From: Flavobacteriaceae bacterium GF1
GTDB lineage: Bacteria > Bacteroidota > Bacteroidia > Flavobacteriales > Flavobacteriaceae
NCBI GenBank assembly: GCA_009797885.1
Contig: WNKP01000010.1
Span: 1-64,000 of the forward strand
Length of the DNA stretch: 64,000 bases
Direction: 5' to 3'
The translations under genes were made by a program, and so were the position numbers. Shown here piece after piece: positions 45,344 through 55,043 of this stretch. The stretch's first letter is position 1. Each line of letters starts with the position of its first letter. The notes under the pieces were generated by a model. That model worked only from the letters and a program-made list of their open reading frames with translations, did not search any database and was not told the origin of the DNA.

Positions 45344-47719
45344 TCATGTGAGTGCCCCCACACTTTTTAAAATGCGTCTATACCAGCTTTTTGTAGTGTT
45401 CCCGGAATTATATCCGTATCCGTAATTATTATATCGATATGATTTATTTCCTACAACATCATTTATAAGATAGGTCATGTTGGGTAGTTTTTGGGTCCGA
45501 CTCAAATCTTTTGAGAATCCCAACAAGCGTTTATCAGTAAATCCCAGTCGTGTCAGGTATATTGTCACATCTGCGTATTTAGAGATCAAGAATGTATCGG
45601 TCACCAAAATAGTTGGCGCTGTGTCCACAATAATGTATTCAAATTCGCTTTTTACAGTGGCAATAAATCTTGCGAAAGCACCTCTGGACAACACTTCGGG
45701 AGCATTTGGCAGTATGATCCCTCCAAAGCAAACCTTATGGTCCTTATTTTCATCGTACATTTCATGAACGCACTCCTGCCAATCCATTTCTGGATTATGC
45801 AAATAATCGGCAAGTCCAGTAATGCTCTTATCCACGTTAAAGTACGTATGAAGTTGTGGGTTTCTTAAATCAGATCCTACAAGGAGTACTTTCTTTTTCA
45901 TCCTGGCATAAGCCAAGGAAAGGTTTAAAGCCGTAGTGGTTTTCCCCTCTCCTTGAATAGCGGAAGTGACATAGATGATCTGTCCTTCAGAGTTATCCTT
46001 TTCAGGCAGCAAATAGTTGATATTGACCGCCAAAATCATAAAAGACTCCGCTAACACGGAACCATCATTGAATTCCCCAAACTTCTTTTTCCCTTCAATA
46101 TATGGGACCTCTCCCAGAATCGGTATCTCAGGGGCAATCTTCTCCAAATCCAATCTATCATTTATTTTGGTATTCAAAAACGTTCGTAGGAACACCATTG
46201 CCAATGGGATTATGGCCCCACAAAAAGCTGAAATTGCCATTACAATTCTTTTGTCCGGCGAAACGGGCTCCATGCTGGTCAAACCATAGTCCACTATTTT
46301 AATGGAGGGCTCGGTTATGGCAAGATTGATTGCGGCCTCTTCACGCTTTTGCAAAAGCAGCAAAAACAGTTTTTCCTTTAAATCCTGGCGCCGTTCTATG
46401 GCCCGTAACACCTTTTCCTTTTCTGGAATCTGCGAGAACATCAAATTGGAATGGTCCCTTTCTTGATTCAGTTTTGTTAGCGACACCTCCAATTGTCCTT
46501 GGTATGTATTTAGGGTCGTCACTATATTTAACTTTACCTTTCCCAACTGTTCAGATAGCATGGCAAGCAATGGATTATTGTCCCCGGCACTTGCCATAAG
46601 TTCCTCTCGTTTTAGCACCAATTGATTGTATTCCGAAATAAGGGTATTAATGGAACTATCCCCTAAACCAAGATTGACGGGCAATAAATTGTAAACATCC
46701 TTATCGCTGATGGTTTCTTTTAGGAGCCCGCAAAGCGAAATTTGGGTCTGGGTACGAAAAACTTCATTGTCCGCGGCACTCATTTTTTGTAGTATCAATT
46801 CTGCGTCCGCCGTAATATGGGAGAGGTCATTGGATTGCTTGAAGTCCTTTTTTTGAATTTCAATGGAGTCCAATTCCCTGGACAGGTAAAAAAGTCTTTC
46901 GTCCATAAAATCCAAGGTACGCTTTGAGACCAATTGTCTGTCCAAAACACCATCTTGATTGAACTTCTCGATTATAGTGTTTAAAATGGCCTCATTTAGG
47001 CGTATACTTTCCCCTTCCAGGACCAAATACAGGATTTCACTGTTCATATCGGTGGTCCTCACTTCCAATTCTTTGGAAAGCTCTATTACAGCTTCCTTAA
47101 CAGGTTTTAGAACCACATAAAATTCCATATCCCGATATTTCTGGGCCGTTTCTTTTTCCAACAACTTAATCCCAAAAGGAAGACCTTGTACGGATTTCGT
47201 GGAATTATGGCCATCAATGGTGAATACATCACCTTTTTCATCAATTACAGTGAATCCAAAAGGCGTTACTCGTATCCTGTATTGATTCTCCCTTTCCTCA
47301 AGAAATCCCAAAATGGAATCGGTTACAGTAAACGGTGGGGGCCAAATCTCAGAGGTCCTTAGATTGGTCTTTGTATAATACCTAACCTCCAAGTCCAACT
47401 CTTTTACCACTTGGGACAACAATCTGTATGATTTAAGAATTTCCATTTCATTGCCCAAACTGATTTTGGGATTGTTCCCCAAAAGGGACAGTGCGTCCAC
47501 GGACAGACCCAGTTCTTTGGAGTCATCCATAATTTTGATCTTTGCAATCGACCTATGGGTAATAGGAACAATACTCAGGTATAAAAAACCAATACATAAG
47601 CAGAGAACTACACTGGTCAAAAACCAGGGCCAATGGCTCTTGCACTGGAAAAAGACATCTTTAAGGTCAATAAAATCCCCATCATTATCGTAGTATATTA
47701 TATCTGGATTTTTCTCCAT
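45344..47719 (-). CDS. Polysaccharide co-polymerase / tyrosine autokinase (Wzc type)
   Basis: This 791-residue protein has an N-terminal Wzz-type domain with a first membrane helix (about 33-54), a long periplasmic coiled-coil part (about 60-480), and a second helix (about 490-512). The cytoplasmic BY-kinase domain has Walker A SAIQGEGKTTTALN, Walker A' VLLVGSDLRNPQ and Walker B EYIIVDTAP. It ends in a tyrosine-rich tail (SYRYNNYGYGYNSG) for autophosphorylation. Family role: control of chain length and export of capsule or exopolysaccharide together with a Wza-type channel, not seen here. A terminator follows. The Asp usual at the start of Walker A' is replaced by Gly (VGSD), while the second Asp is kept. 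Confidence 0.93.
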   Translation of the reverse strand: MEKNPDIIYYDNDGDFIDLKDVFFQCKSHWPWFLTSVVLCLCIGFLYLSIVPITHRSIAKIKIMDDSKELGLSVDALSLLGNNPKISLGNEMEILKSYRLLSQVVKELDLEVRYYTKTNLRTSEIWPPPFTVTDSILGFLEERENQYRIRVTPFGFTVIDEKGDVFTIDGHNSTKSVQGLPFGIKLLEKETAQKYRDMEFYVVLKPVKEAVIELSKELEVRTTDMNSEILYLVLEGESIRLNEAILNTIIEKFNQDGVLDRQLVSKRTLDFMDERLFYLSRELDSIEIQKKDFKQSNDLSHITADAELILQKMSAADNEVFRTQTQISLCGLLKETISDKDVYNLLPVNLGLGDSSINTLISEYNQLVLKREELMASAGDNNPLLAMLSEQLGKVKLNIVTTLNTYQGQLEVSLTKLNQERDHSNLMFSQIPEKEKVLRAIERRQDLKEKLFLLLLQKREEAAINLAITEPSIKIVDYGLTSMEPVSPDKRIVMAISAFCGAIIPLAMVFLRTFLNTKINDRLDLEKIAPEIPILGEVPYIEGKKKFGEFNDGSVLAESFMILAVNINYLLPEKDNSEGQIIYVTSAIQGEGKTTTALNLSLAYARMKKKVLLVGSDLRNPQLHTYFNVDKSITGLADYLHNPEMDWQECVHEMYDENKDHKVCFGGIILPNAPEVLSRGAFARFIATVKSEFEYIIVDTAPTILVTDTFLISKYADVTIYLTRLGFTDKRLLGFSKDLSRTQKLPNMTYLINDVVGNKSYRYNNYGYGYNSGNTTKSWYRRILKSVGALT

Positions 47720-47858
47720 ATCTATTTAATGATTAGCCTTACCTATCGTTCAAAAAGTTTTGGAACACCCCACAGGCTTGGGATGGTCCTTTACTGCCAA
47801 TGGAAAGGGAAAATGTATCCAGGTACTGTACTTATTAAAATCTCCAGGCCGGCATTTT

Positions 47859-49289
47859 TCATTCCTTCACGATAAATCCAGCCCTTTCCCCATAACTCTT
47901 TATCCCGCCAACATTTCGAATAAGAAGTCTTACTTGATTTTTTATGCGTCTTTGGAGGCGGTGGCGGGCTATGGCCTCAATTTTTTCCATACCAATATGA
48001 TTTTCCTTCAAAACGATGTTGACCAATATGGAACCGCTTTTTCGTTGTAGAATCTGAAATTGCTTTACACTATCCGTAAAATCATCAAAAAGGGTGGTCA
48101 GAAATTCACTCGCTAGAACGGTTCCGTCCGGCAAAACGATACCATCCGAAATCCTACCTTTAACACGGTCCAGGAGAGGTAAACCAATCCCACTCTTACA
48201 CCTCGCCGGTAACCACCTTCCTATGTCACCATTCTCGTAACGAATCAAAGGAAAATGATATTCATCGAGATTGGTGAGAATGATTCTCCCATAATTGCCT
48301 TTTTTAACCGGCATGTCAAATTCGTCCAGAATTTCGAGGTTTACCGAATCTGAAAAAACGTGAAGTCCAATTTTGCTGGGGCATTCAGCTGCTACAAAAT
48401 TTATCTCACTACAACCGTAGTGACCACAAACGGGCGCACCAAAGGCGGCATTCATTTTATCTTCCTGACTTCTTGTGAGTGCGGCCCCAGTGGCCCATAT
48501 CACTTTTGGAGGGGGAAACTTCAAATTGTTGTCAATTATAAAATCTGCAACGGCATCCAAAGCTCCTACATCGCCATGGATCAATTTCGGTCTTATTCTT
48601 CCACATTTTTTTATGAAATCCTGAATTCCTTTCCCATTGATTTGGTTGGGGTCGAGCCAAATTGCCTTTTTGGGCCAACCCATAACGTTAAAAATGAATT
48701 TTTCCCAACCCGTCCTGGGCACTCCTCTTTGAAGTAAAGCCACATTGTCCCATGGATTGAGACCCCACCAGGAATACATTTGCCATTTTCGTATTTGACC
48801 GGACCCAAATTTCCCCATTCCAACCTTCAAAGGTTCTCCAGAACTACCCCTTGTGTACGACACTTTTACCGATAAGGGATTTACCTTGGTCGAAATAAAA
48901 TGGTCAAAATTGTTCATTAAATCGTCACGTGTCACTATAGGGACCTGGTTAAAATGTTCTGGTCTGGCAATATCTTTTGGATGCAATCCAATAGTTTTGA
49001 ATCTTTTGGTATACCATGGTACATTGTCATAAGCGTACTCCAAAAGTCTCAATGTCTTTTCCCATGTTATTTCATGTAGTTTGCTTGCGGGGAGCTGCTG
49101 TCTTGCCATGGCATTTTTATAGGCCGTTAATGCCCCTTTTTTAACTATGGAATATCTAAGGAGGCATACATAGGTGGCAAAATTCATCGCTCCCTTGTAG
49201 TTATTGGCACGCAGCTGTTCTCCATAACTATTTTTTCCTATGTTCCGAAGAGAAAATTCTTGAACTATCTGCTTTGAAGTTTTACTCAT
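47859..49289 (-). CDS. CapK/phenylacetate-CoA-ligase-like adenylate-forming enzyme
   Basis: This is a 476-residue protein. The AMP-binding P-loop is SYTRGSSGEPLKV (near 152-164), with a CGHYGCSEINFVAAEC segment (about 291-306), ENGDIGRW (about 353-360) and a C-terminal small domain. It resembles CapK proteins of capsule loci and PaaK-type ligases (about 430-470 residues). CapK enzymes are thought to activate a carboxylate for modifying a polysaccharide; the substrate is unknown. The Ser/Thr/Gly-rich loop is kept, so it should bind ATP. It lies 139 bp upstream of the Wzc-type kinase on the same strand. Confidence 0.85.
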   Translation of the reverse strand: MSKTSKQIVQEFSLRNIGKNSYGEQLRANNYKGAMNFATYVCLLRYSIVKKGALTAYKNAMARQQLPASKLHEITWEKTLRLLEYAYDNVPWYTKRFKTIGLHPKDIARPEHFNQVPIVTRDDLMNNFDHFISTKVNPLSVKVSYTRGSSGEPLKVGMGKFGSGQIRKWQMYSWWGLNPWDNVALLQRGVPRTGWEKFIFNVMGWPKKAIWLDPNQINGKGIQDFIKKCGRIRPKLIHGDVGALDAVADFIIDNNLKFPPPKVIWATGAALTRSQEDKMNAAFGAPVCGHYGCSEINFVAAECPSKIGLHVFSDSVNLEILDEFDMPVKKGNYGRIILTNLDEYHFPLIRYENGDIGRWLPARCKSGIGLPLLDRVKGRISDGIVLPDGTVLASEFLTTLFDDFTDSVKQFQILQRKSGSILVNIVLKENHIGMEKIEAIARHRLQRRIKNQVRLLIRNVGGIKSYGERAGFIVKE

Positions 49290-49667
49290 TACTTCCTTTT
49301 TTAATCGTCCCGTACCTGTTCAGGTTATGTATGCCCCTGGTGTGAGGGGACCAATACCCGATTGTTTCAGTTTTGATCGGTTCTGGCCAACAACCACAAT
49401 ATTTAAAAAGCTAGTGGGAGGTTGCAGGGCACCTCTCCCTGGACCAATGATCTTGCAGTGTTGATAAAATGGGGAAATACCAAAATCCTTTGGAACGGAG
49501 TTGTGGCCCACTTTTTGGGTAAAATGGACATTGCCCACCTCCCGTATAATGCCCTATTGTGAATGGGCGGGTACAAGGTAATGACAATAGGGCCGGATTG
49601 TTTGCCCAATGTTTTTATCGTATTCCGGACAATGGCACCATTTGTTCTACTGGACCAGTACACTGTG

Positions 49668-50411
49668 CTACTTTATCTTTAGAAACCTATTAAGGGAGTT
49701 TAGCTTTCTTTTGGCTACAGGTATGGATTCGCCCACTTTTAATTCCAAATAATTTCCGCCTGCCTTGTTGATGTTTTGAACTTGCGTAAGGTTAACGATA
49801 TAAGAGTGGTGCGTCCTAAAAAATGTTTTGGGACACAGCAGTTTTTCAAATTCGCCCAAATTTCTACTTGCCAATTTGGTCAGTCCACAACTCAACAGAA
49901 ACCGGGTGTACCTCCCTTCTGCTTTTAAGTAGACAATATGCCTTTTTTCTATTAGCTCAATCTTATCCATGGAGGGTAAGGCCAATATGTTTATATCCTC
50001 TTCTTCATTTTCCCTATTGTTTTCCAAAAACTGCCTGTTCTGTGCAAGCCTCATTTTTTGTTTCGCTTTATTGACCGCCAACAGCAGATCTTCCAGTTTC
50101 AAAGGTTTCAACAAATAAGCAATGACATCATAGGATATTGCTTTCAATGCGTATTTGTCCACATTGGATGTTATTACAAAATTGGACTTTGTCCAAAGGC
50201 TTTCAATAATTTGGAAACCACACCCATCCTTTAATTCGATTTCCAGGAACACAATATCCGGTTTAAGGGTATGGATCGAATCCATGGCCTTCTCAATGTC
50301 TTCCGTAAATCCGAGTATGTTGATCTCAGGAAAGTATTTTTGAAGAACAAATGCCAATCCTCCATAAGAAACTTCATTTTCTACGATAAATGCCTTTAAT
50401 TCTTGTATCAT
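49668..50411 (-). CDS. LytTR-family response regulator with a substituted phospho-acceptor
   Basis: This is a 247-residue protein. The receiver domain (1-120) has the fold landmarks FIVENE, DIVFLEIEL and YLLKPLKLEDLL. The phospho-acceptor Asp is replaced by Glu57 (FLEIEL), and the acidic pocket reads Glu11-Asn12-Glu13 instead of two adjacent Asp. The LytTR DNA-binding domain follows (about 150-247: IVYLKAEGRYTRFLLSCG, FFRTHHSYIVNLTQVQNI, VGESIPVAKRKLNSLNRFL). A Glu in this place often mimics the phosphorylated state, so the protein may be constitutively active or controlled differently. No kinase adjoins it. It sits inside the exopolysaccharide cluster and may regulate it. LytTR domains bind paired direct repeats. 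Confidence 0.88.
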   Translation of the reverse strand: MIQELKAFIVENEVSYGGLAFVLQKYFPEINILGFTEDIEKAMDSIHTLKPDIVFLEIELKDGCGFQIIESLWTKSNFVITSNVDKYALKAISYDVIAYLLKPLKLEDLLLAVNKAKQKMRLAQNRQFLENNRENEEEDINILALPSMDKIELIEKRHIVYLKAEGRYTRFLLSCGLTKLASRNLGEFEKLLCPKTFFRTHHSYIVNLTQVQNINKAGGNYLELKVGESIPVAKRKLNSLNRFLKIK

Positions 50412-50785
50412 AGGTATTCTCTATTTTATGTTGGACAATCCTCCTTTTCAAACCCAAAAACCATGGAGTAATGGCAAAAACCGATTTTCCGAAAGGAATT
50501 TTACCTTATGGATTTTCTTGAATAAGAGCTTGTATTTTTACAAAACCTTCATTTTTTGCCAGATTGGAGCAATGGGACATGGGTGTTTTTTACCCGCTAT
50601 GTTGGCCATGATCTGGTTTCAGAATGATGGAAAAATGATTGATGGTATTCGGTTGTTTTGCCCCTAAATTCCAGTTCTGCGTCATTATCCAAAAAAAGGG
50701 CTCCACTATTGTGTATTAGGGAAAACAACCACGCTCAGAACAATTGACGGTCTCATATAAATAGCCTTTATGGGTTTCCTATAAT

Positions 50786-51301
50786 TTAAGACACCGCTTC
50801 CCTGATCCTAACGTTTATGGCATATCCCAAACTCGGTAAAAGTAACCGCATGCGTTTCTTGCCAATATGTTTAATGAACGCTTCCTGATTTTTAAAGACT
50901 CCATCGGAAATCGTTATCCTGTCCCCTGGAGACAAGTTTTCTACCTGCCATTGGTCAATTTCGTCGTTTTCATTCCATTTCCTTATGGCCCTGATTTCCG
51001 CATCACGCACCTCAGCTGGTTTTCCCAACCAAAAGAGATAATTTACGACACCGGGGACCGTAAACACCTGGTTGCGCTGTTGTGCTTTCAAATGGACAAA
51101 GACATAAGACTTGAACAAAGGGGTCGTTATCTTTTTTTTCCTATCGCTCCATTGACGTATTTCCTGCACAACCGGGCAATACACCTCTATGCCCATTTTT
51201 TTTAAAGCTTCCGCTACCCTTAGCTCTGATCGTGGTTTTGTATATATGACCAACCAGGGCATACCAGATTTTTTGTGTGTTATGTGATCAATTGGATCCA
51301 A
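50786..51301 (-). CDS. UpxY/NusG-like transcription antiterminator
   Basis: This is a 171-residue protein: an N-terminal NGN domain (WLVIYTKPRSELRVAEALKKMGIEVYCP..., LFKSYVFVHL, GVVNYLFWLGKPAEVRDAEI) and a C-terminal KOW-type segment (LSPGDRITISDGVFKNQEAFIKHIGKKRMRLLL). Size and pattern match the UpxY proteins that prevent premature termination of capsule and exopolysaccharide operons in Bacteroidota. Its usual target is the long leader of its own operon. Here the exopolysaccharide genes lie downstream on the same strand (49668-45344). The 50412-50785 gap after it has no gene. Confidence 0.88.
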   Translation of the reverse strand: MDPIDHITHKKSGMPWLVIYTKPRSELRVAEALKKMGIEVYCPVVQEIRQWSDRKKKITTPLFKSYVFVHLKAQQRNQVFTVPGVVNYLFWLGKPAEVRDAEIRAIRKWNENDEIDQWQVENLSPGDRITISDGVFKNQEAFIKHIGKKRMRLLLPSLGYAINVRIREAVS

Positions 51302-51318
51302 TTAAGACGATTTTAAAA

Positions 51319-51942
51319 TTAAATACGGTACATTAAGCCCAAATGGAATTGATAATAATTGTTTACCAATTCATTCATTGGCCGTATCCCTAATTTCCCC
51401 ATACCCTTACATCCTACACCAAAAGCTTTAGTGAACCAAAGCTGCAGCCCTCCGCCCACATTGTAAGTGAATGCGATGTCATCATTTAAATCGTACAAAC
51501 CAAAACCTCCGGCCATATATAAATCCCACCTATTCTGATGTCTTTTGGCAAACAGATATTCCAAATAAAGTTTCCCGTTGATGTCCATTCCAAAATATCC
51601 AAATTCCTCTTGTTGGGAAACCTCATTTAAAAGTTCCAACTCATTTATGGATACCAGGGCTTCTAAAGAAAACCCCTTGGACAACTTCCGTTCCACACCC
51701 AAGAAAAATGGATTTTGTAAATCCAAACGATTCAGACGATTTAGGTTGAAATAGCTTCCATCACTCCTGACGTCGTTGACAATGGCATTTATTCCAACCG
51801 AAATCAAATATTTTTCCTCCGTTCGCACCAATGGGCGGTTTTTATTATCAATAGCTGTCGAAATCAAATCGTTTTCTTCCGTTTGTGCGGTTAGATAGTA
51901 CGTACCCATAAAAAACGTTATCAACAAAATTGATTTCCTCAT
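51319..51942 (-). CDS. Secreted outer-membrane barrel protein of unknown function
   Basis: This is a 207-residue protein with a signal peptide (about 1-19, ending YYLTAQTEE). The mature part has repeated amphipathic strands (YLISVGINAIVNDV, FSLEALVSINEL, GYFGMDINGKLYLEYLF, RWDLYMAGGFGLYDL, IAFTYNVGGGLQLWFT, YYQFHLGLMYRI). It looks like an 8-stranded small barrel; a family name is not assigned. It lies 17 bp upstream of the UpxY gene, so co-transcription is likely, which hints at a role in polysaccharide or surface assembly. Confidence 0.7.
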   Translation of the reverse strand: MRKSILLITFFMGTYYLTAQTEENDLISTAIDNKNRPLVRTEEKYLISVGINAIVNDVRSDGSYFNLNRLNRLDLQNPFFLGVERKLSKGFSLEALVSINELELLNEVSQQEEFGYFGMDINGKLYLEYLFAKRHQNRWDLYMAGGFGLYDLNDDIAFTYNVGGGLQLWFTKAFGVGCKGMGKLGIRPMNELVNNYYQFHLGLMYRI

Positions 51943-52008
51943 TATTTCCAGGGTTCTGAATATTTTGAAGCCCTAAGCGTTTCCTTATCCGCAATTGACC
52001 CAAGGAAT

Positions 52009-53871
52009 TCAGTTCACATCATTGAATGTGAGGGTCGCCTTATCTATAACCGTGACACTTGAAATGGCATCAATCAATACATCATAGGTCACGTCAACTG
52101 AATTTGTTTGGGGCAACGTTGGTGGTGTTTCCGATAATCCATATAAAGTGATGGTATATTCATGGCTTCCCGTGCCAGGTGAACAAGGGGAAGTATAAGA
52201 GATTGCGTTACCGTCCTTATTTGCACCCATGAACCAATCACCGTCATCCGCTCCCCCATGCGGAATTTCGGTAATACTGGGATCAATCCCCCAAAGCAAT
52301 AGGTATGAGTTGATTTCCGAAGTATCATCGGGAAAAGGATAATGGTGCATGATTATGACCAAACTGTTGACTCCCTCTGGCACATTGGACCAGGCCAGGG
52401 GTATGGAAGCTTCACTTCCATTAACCTTTTCCTCACATTTATAATCATCCAAAAGCTCTCCATTTTCATCAATCGCAACACTGCTCAGCGTAAAGTCCGA
52501 GGTCCCACTGCCTTCACCTTGCCAGGCAAATCCCTGATACGTTTCTATGGTGCCGGTTCCATCCGCAGCCACATATTGAAAGGTATATAAACCAGTATTG
52601 TCCCAGTCGTAGTTTATTGTGGCAATATCGTTACCGTTTTCATCTTGATACGCCAAAGTGTATGCATTTGTGCCGGTTGGACCAAAGGAAATGGACCCAT
52701 TGCTTAATGATGGTGCCGAAACTTGTCTCAACGGGATGGATAGTGCTTGCGGCCATATTTGATCTTCCGGGGCAGTTGTGTTTGGATCCAACGAAACCTT
52801 ACCGCGCATTTTGGGAATAAAATAGGGATAATCGTCAATGGAATGGTATTGATAGGAACCGTCGTCATTAAATTTTCCAAAAAACTCGTCCAATTCATCG
52901 GTGGTTTTTCCATATATGGGAAAACCATCCAGAGCATAGGCAATTGGATTATTTGCCCCTACCGTAGCTTCCAGGTGCACCGGTGGAATATGGTAATGAT
53001 AGTCATCTGCCCTTCCGGCATGTCCTCCCCACTCATCAAGTTCCCCTATAAGCTTTGTATCCTCTCCCCTATTGTTGAGGGGATTGAATATAGGAATTCC
53101 GTTCACTGCAATGGCAATGGCTCCTTTCATAAAATGTTCCCTTAGGGAAAAAGGCTCATCTGCCAATACAGGTTGTATTGGGATTGCCCAACTATTATCC
53201 CCCGAATAGTCCTGGGGAACGGGAACCTGTCGATTCCAAGCTGTAATACCCTCCATCATATTGTGTTCCGGAAAACCAGGGGAAGAAACGTAAAAGTAGG
53301 TATCATCAAAACTAGTGGCCACCCCCGTAAACTTTCCAAAATGGGAACCCATGTTTTCCATGTCGTTGGCAGGCACGGAAGGGAAATCATTTAAATTTCC
53401 AATATTCTTATCCTCGCTGCAAGTAACAAACACCGATGAAACAAAGAGCAAAGCAACAGCATGGAGCAGAATTTTAAATGACCTCGATTTTTTGGGCCAG
53501 ACCATAAGGCAAATCGATAAAAGTATTCCAAGGGCAATGGAAAGGTAAAAAGGCAGATTCCTTTTATAACCAAACAACTTCTCCGATCGGTTTTGTAGGT
53601 TTAAGGATGCTATTCCGTTATGTCTTTCAAGAATATAGTTTTGGTCTTCAAAAGCCAATGCAGAGAGGGGATATTTGAGAATTTCGCCATTCCTGTCCTC
53701 AAAAAAAACGGTATTGTTCTTATACAATAAAAAGGAGGCTTGGAAAACGCTTGCTTGTTCCCCAACAATGTTCCAATTTCTAAGTTCGGAACCATGCCCT
53801 CCCGCATGGGCACACATCATTTGGCCCATACAGCAGAAGATAAGGACTATTGCTATTTTGTTGATGTTCAT
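52009..53871 (-). CDS. YHYH-domain protein fused to a PEBP/YbhB-like domain
   Basis: This is a 620-residue protein. Signal peptide (about 1-23), a short domain, a membrane helix (about 104-121, LPFYLSIALGILLSICLMVW), and a second hydrophobic helix (about 133-150) ending VTCSED. The YHYH domain (about 180-400) has DDYHYHIPPVHLEA and YALDGFPIYG, a family found in marine bacteria. After a spacer, a C-terminal PEBP (YbhB/YbcL) domain begins at DFTLSSVAIDENG and has IPLAWSNVPEG, LVIIMHHYPFP, LLWGIDPSITEIPHGG and SPCSPGTGSHEYTITLYGL. Exported position is likely. Biochemical function is unknown. The stop overlaps the start of nothing; its 5' end overlaps the upstream fucose-synthase gene's stop by four bases. 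Confidence 0.82.
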   Translation of the reverse strand: MNINKIAIVLIFCCMGQMMCAHAGGHGSELRNWNIVGEQASVFQASFLLYKNNTVFFEDRNGEILKYPLSALAFEDQNYILERHNGIASLNLQNRSEKLFGYKRNLPFYLSIALGILLSICLMVWPKKSRSFKILLHAVALLFVSSVFVTCSEDKNIGNLNDFPSVPANDMENMGSHFGKFTGVATSFDDTYFYVSSPGFPEHNMMEGITAWNRQVPVPQDYSGDNSWAIPIQPVLADEPFSLREHFMKGAIAIAVNGIPIFNPLNNRGEDTKLIGELDEWGGHAGRADDYHYHIPPVHLEATVGANNPIAYALDGFPIYGKTTDELDEFFGKFNDDGSYQYHSIDDYPYFIPKMRGKVSLDPNTTAPEDQIWPQALSIPLRQVSAPSLSNGSISFGPTGTNAYTLAYQDENGNDIATINYDWDNTGLYTFQYVAADGTGTIETYQGFAWQGEGSGTSDFTLSSVAIDENGELLDDYKCEEKVNGSEASIPLAWSNVPEGVNSLVIIMHHYPFPDDTSEINSYLLLWGIDPSITEIPHGGADDGDWFMGANKDGNAISYTSPCSPGTGSHEYTITLYGLSETPPTLPQTNSVDVTYDVLIDAISSVTVIDKATLTFNDVN

Positions 53872-55043
53872 AATTTTTTTTTTGATAATTGTCGTGATGT
53901 CCCTTCAACGGTAGCTTTATACCATTGATACAATTGTGCTATTCCTTCGTTTAATTCCACCTTGTGTTTCCAACCAAGACTATTTAATTTGGTAACGTCC
54001 GTAGTTTTGTGGGAGGTACCATCCAATCCAGAGGTGTTAAAGGCCAATCTGCCTTTAAAATCAAGTAGCTGTGTAATCGTTTTTGCAAGTTTTGCTATGG
54101 AAATCTCCTTTCCGGTCCCCACATTGATGTGGGTATTGCGCATTTTGCCTGAATCATGGTTTAAAGTAGCTTGGGACAACATTTGCTTACCACCGCTAGG
54201 GGTAATGTTAAAAGAACCCTTGAAGCTTTCGTGCTCCATCAAAAAAATACATGCATCCGCCATATCACCATTCCAAAGGAACTCCCTAAGGGGTTTGCCA
54301 TTTCCGCCTATTTCTACCTTTACACTTTTGCTGTCCCCTGCCTTAATACCAAATTTTTCCATGATACCAATAATTTCTTTCTTATTGGCCCTTCCATTTA
54401 TTCCTTCAATAGGTCGGCTATTTAAATCTTCTCGTATGCTGTCCCAATCACAATCTTCCAACAACTTCCCCAAGTGTATTTTTCGAAGCAGTGCAGGCAA
54501 TATGTGGCAGGTCTCCAGGTCAAAATTGTCTTTGGGACCATAAAGATTGGTCGGCATGGCCGAGATGAAATTTGTGCCATATTGTATGTTATAACTCTCG
54601 CACATTTTTATGCCCGCAATTTTAGCAATCGCATAGGGTTCATGGGTGTACTCAAGATTTCCGGTGAGCAAGTATTCCTCTTTTATGGGTTGGTATGTTT
54701 TTTTGGGATAAATACAGGTACTTCCCAAAAAAAGCAGTTTTTTCACACTATGGATATAGCTTTGGTGGATTACGTTGTTCTGAATCATTAAATTTTCATA
54801 AATGAAATTTGCCCGGTGGTAATTATTGACAAGAGTTCCTCCAACCTTAGCCGCGGCAAGAAATACGTATTCGGGTCTTTCCCTTTTAAAAAAGGACGCC
54901 GTAGCAACGGAATCAACCAAGTTTAATCTCCTATGTTCCTGGGTAACCAGGTTTTCATAACCTTTGCCCCTTAAACTTTCCAAAATTGCCGAACCAACAA
55001 ATCCACGATGCCCGGCCACGTATATTTTTGCGTTCTTTTTCAT
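53868..55043 (-). CDS. fcl: GDP-L-fucose synthase with an internal insertion
   Basis: This is a 391-residue protein from ATG 55043 (MKKNAKIYVAGHRGFVGSAI); an upstream ATG at 55094 would add 17 polar residues unlike the family start. The Rossmann motif is AGHRGFVG, the catalytic triad region LGSTCIYPK and YAIAKIAG (Ser, Tyr-x-x-x-Lys). GKPLREFLWNGDMADACIFLME and INVGTGKEISIAKLAKTI are hallmarks of Fcl/WcaG. It makes GDP-L-fucose from GDP-4-keto-6-deoxymannose. It is about 70 residues longer than the usual ~320, with an insertion after LLRKIHLGKLLEDCDWDSI and before VEIGGNGKPL. Its partner gmd is not in the window. Likely supplies fucose to the exopolysaccharide encoded downstream. Confidence 0.9.
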   Translation of the reverse strand: MKKNAKIYVAGHRGFVGSAILESLRGKGYENLVTQEHRRLNLVDSVATASFFKRERPEYVFLAAAKVGGTLVNNYHRANFIYENLMIQNNVIHQSYIHSVKKLLFLGSTCIYPKKTYQPIKEEYLLTGNLEYTHEPYAIAKIAGIKMCESYNIQYGTNFISAMPTNLYGPKDNFDLETCHILPALLRKIHLGKLLEDCDWDSIREDLNSRPIEGINGRANKKEIIGIMEKFGIKAGDSKSVKVEIGGNGKPLREFLWNGDMADACIFLMEHESFKGSFNITPSGGKQMLSQATLNHDSGKMRNTHINVGTGKEISIAKLAKTITQLLDFKGRLAFNTSGLDGTSHKTTDVTKLNSLGWKHKVELNEGIAQLYQWYKATVEGTSRQLSKKKL

